Assembly (NCBI GenBank): GCA_964637725.1
Contig: CAZWXH010000017.1
Location: forward strand, 1 to 23,416
Direction of reading: 5' to 3'
Origin: CAZWXH01 sp964637725
GTDB taxonomy: Bacteria > Bacillota_I > Bacilli_A > Erysipelotrichales > Coprobacillaceae
Length of the DNA: 23,416 nucleotides
In this document: positions 21,976-23,416 of the stretch, one piece after another
Layout of the letters: every line of letters begins with the position of its first letter
How positions within the stretch are numbered: position 1 is the stretch's first letter
Made by a program: the position numbers and the translations under genes
The notes under the pieces: model-generated
Told to the model about the DNA's origin: nothing
The model's database searches: none
Seen by the model: only the letters and a program-made list of their open reading frames with translations

Positions 21976-23250
21976 ATGAGTAATTATAAAGACTTAAATC
22001 AAACTGAGTTATTATCATTAAAGAAAGATTTAGAAATGCAATATGAAGACATAAAAAAACAAAATTTATGTTTAAATATGGCAAGAGGAAAACCAGATGT
22101 TTTTCAAACTGAATTGTCAATAGATATGTTAGATGTTATTAATAGCCAAACTGATTTTCATAATCATAAAGATTATTTGAATTATGGAATTTTAGATGGA
22201 ATTACTGAAGCTAAATCTTTTTTTGCGGAATTATTAGAAACAACTATTGATCATATTATTGTTTATGGTAATTCTAGTTTAAATATTATGTTTGATCAAA
22301 TGAGTCGTGGATTTACTCATGGATATAATGGTTGTACTCCTTGGTATCAACTTAAAAAGAAAAAGTTCTTATGTCCTGTTCCTGGATATGATCGTCATTT
22401 TGCGATTAGTGAGCATTTTGGTTTTGAAATGATCCTTATTCCCCTTAATGATAATGGACCTGATATGAATTTAGTTGAAGAGTATGTTCAAAGTGATGAT
22501 AGTATAAAAGGAATATGGTGTGTCCCTCAATATTCTAATCCTACAGGAACAACTTATTCAAAGGAAACCGTTAATAGATTAGCAAATTTAAAGCCTGCCG
22601 CAAAAGATTTTAAGATTTTTTGGGATAATGCTTATATTGCGCATCACCTTTATGATGATAAACAAGAACATGTTGAAAACATTCTTGATGCTTGTGAAAA
22701 AGCAGGAAATCCTGATCTGGTATTTGAATTTTGTTCTACTTCAAAAGTTACATTCCCAGGTTCTGGTGTAGCTGCTTTAGCAACATCACCTAATAATAAA
22801 AATGAAATACTTCAACATATGAATGTTCAAACAATTGGATATGATAAAATCAATCAATTAAGACATACTCAATATTTTAAAGATGTTAATGGTTTAAAAG
22901 AACATATGAAAAAACAGGCTAATATCCTAAGACCTAAGTTTGAAGTTGTTCTTGATATATTTGAAAAGGAATTATCAGGTTTAGGAATTGGAACTTGGTC
23001 TAAACCTATTGGTGGATACTTTATTTCCTTCGATGCACTTGATCATTGTGCTAAAAAGATTGTTGAATTATGTAAAAATGCTGGAACTACTTTAACAAGT
23101 GCTGGGGCAACTTATCCTTATGGATTAGATCCAAATGATTCAAATATTAGAATTGCTCCATCATATCCTTCAATTAAAGAGTTAAAACAAGCAGCTCAAT
23201 TATTTGTAATTTGTGTTAAAATTGTGAGTATTGATAAGATTTTGGGGTAA
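21976..23250 (+). CDS. Class I/II aminotransferase, aspartate aminotransferase subgroup Ie-like
   Basis: PLP-dependent cytoplasmic aminotransferase of 424 aa, probably interconverting aspartate and oxaloacetate with 2-oxoglutarate/glutamate. The start MSNYKDLNQTELLSLKKDLE and NMARGKPD (~34-41) are typical of the subgroup Ie family (Pfam Asp_aminotransf type), which is distinct from classic AspC. Visible motifs are YGNSSLNIMFD for the PLP phosphate region, VPQYSNPTG (~183-191), FWDNAYIAHHL with Asp ~217, and the PLP-lysine in STSKVTFPGSG (Lys ~257). IRIAPSYPS carries the carboxylate-binding Arg. It is a single gene with its own promoter and a strong terminator. Aspartate is the likeliest substrate, but the family also includes enzymes of other specificity. 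Confidence 0.9.
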   Translation: MSNYKDLNQTELLSLKKDLEMQYEDIKKQNLCLNMARGKPDVFQTELSIDMLDVINSQTDFHNHKDYLNYGILDGITEAKSFFAELLETTIDHIIVYGNSSLNIMFDQMSRGFTHGYNGCTPWYQLKKKKFLCPVPGYDRHFAISEHFGFEMILIPLNDNGPDMNLVEEYVQSDDSIKGIWCVPQYSNPTGTTYSKETVNRLANLKPAAKDFKIFWDNAYIAHHLYDDKQEHVENILDACEKAGNPDLVFEFCSTSKVTFPGSGVAALATSPNNKNEILQHMNVQTIGYDKINQLRHTQYFKDVNGLKEHMKKQANILRPKFEVVLDIFEKELSGLGIGTWSKPIGGYFISFDALDHCAKKIVELCKNAGTTLTSAGATYPYGLDPNDSNIRIAPSYPSIKELKQAAQLFVICVKIVSIDKILG

Positions 23251-23253
23251 AAT

Positions 23254-23286
23254 AACAGATGAAAGGACTTCATCTGTTTTATTTTT
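23254..23286 (+). terminator. Intrinsic terminator of the aminotransferase gene
   Basis: Stem AACAGATGAA / TTCATCTGTT (10 bp) with a 5-nt loop followed by a T-rich tract, starting three bases after the stop codon. Confidence 0.9.
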
Positions 23287-23317
23287 GTTATTTTTTCAAC
23301 AAAATGTTTTAAACGTA

Positions 23318-23346
23318 TTGACTAATAGATGTAAAATTGTTATATT
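23318..23346 (+). promoter_or_regulatory. Promoter of tRNA-Gln
   Basis: -35 TTGACT (23318-23323), 17-bp spacer and -10 TATATT (23341-23346). The predicted start near 23353 is about 10 bp before the mature tRNA, the usual layout for a tRNA operon. Confidence 0.75.
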
Positions 23347-23362
23347 ATATAAGCACGATTAT

Positions 23363-23416
23363 TGGGATATAGCCAAGCGGTAAGGCAACAGACTTTGACT
23401 CTGTCATCTCCCTGGT
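23363..23416 (+). tRNA. tRNA-Gln (anticodon TTG), 3' end cut by window edge
   Basis: Acceptor strand TGGGATA, D-arm GCCAAGCGGTAAGGC, anticodon stem ACAGA/TCTGT and loop CTTTGAC with anticodon TTG at 23395-23397 fit Firmicute tRNA-Gln(UUG). The T-arm begins (CCTGGT) and the rest is outside the window, so acceptor pairing cannot be checked. It reads CAA and, by wobble, CAG. Confidence 0.93.

Overview
The window is AT-rich DNA from a low-GC Firmicute, most likely an anaerobic gut member of the Erysipelotrichales. This rests on several signs. The genes have strong GGAGG-type ribosome sites and use the standard code, with TGA as a stop. Anaerobe-type redox proteins are present: a flavodoxin-like/2[4Fe-4S] protein and a flavin reductase-rubredoxin. 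There is also a DUF4250 small protein, and a Bacilli-like tRNA-Gln(UUG). The taxonomic placement is an inference from gene content, not a computed result. The content is mostly chromosomal housekeeping and accessory genes. I see no phage, transposase, CRISPR array or plasmid functions.

Layout, left to right. At 1-3106 a leftward cluster holds threonine ammonia-lyase (cut by the window edge), a 59-aa DUF4250 protein, a Cof-type HAD phosphatase and a MerR regulator. The MerR gene diverges from a MATE exporter (3168-4478), and the promoter between them has the long 19-bp spacer and internal palindrome typical of MerR control. At 4491-6290 is a leftward operon: an anchored Ig-like protein, a rhomboid protease and a YaiI/DUF188 protein. 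At 6446-7469 are a cysteine-rich DUF5714 gene and a frameshifted hypothetical gene. At 7554-9467 is ispF-gltX. At 9544-11296 are an M24 peptidase-like gene, a small unknown gene and a RelQ-type small alarmone synthetase. At 11415-12131 a possible helical-repeat protein is driven by a consensus promoter.

The most unusual part is 12100-17461. At 14034-15068 is a MerR regulator fused to two membrane segments and an unassigned C-terminal domain. At 12100-12943 lies a broken paralogue of it. Its DNA-binding domain has been replaced by the promoter, ribosome site and first ~30 codons of the DUF5714 gene, and the reading frame is then broken by a ~23-bp deletion. Upstream of the intact regulator are a HAD phosphatase and a Gfo/Idh/MocA oxidoreductase in one operon. 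That operon is preceded by an intergenic array (16797-17461) of at least 15 iterons spaced 20-21 bp apart, interrupted by an assembly gap of exactly 100 N.

At 17502-23250 come another Cof-type HAD, the flavodoxin-like/ferredoxin protein, a VanRS-like two-component system, the flavin reductase-rubredoxin and a subgroup Ie aminotransferase. The window ends inside tRNA-Gln. gltX and tRNA-Gln fit the usual Firmicute scheme in which GluRS charges tRNA-Gln for later amidation, although the amidotransferase is not in view.
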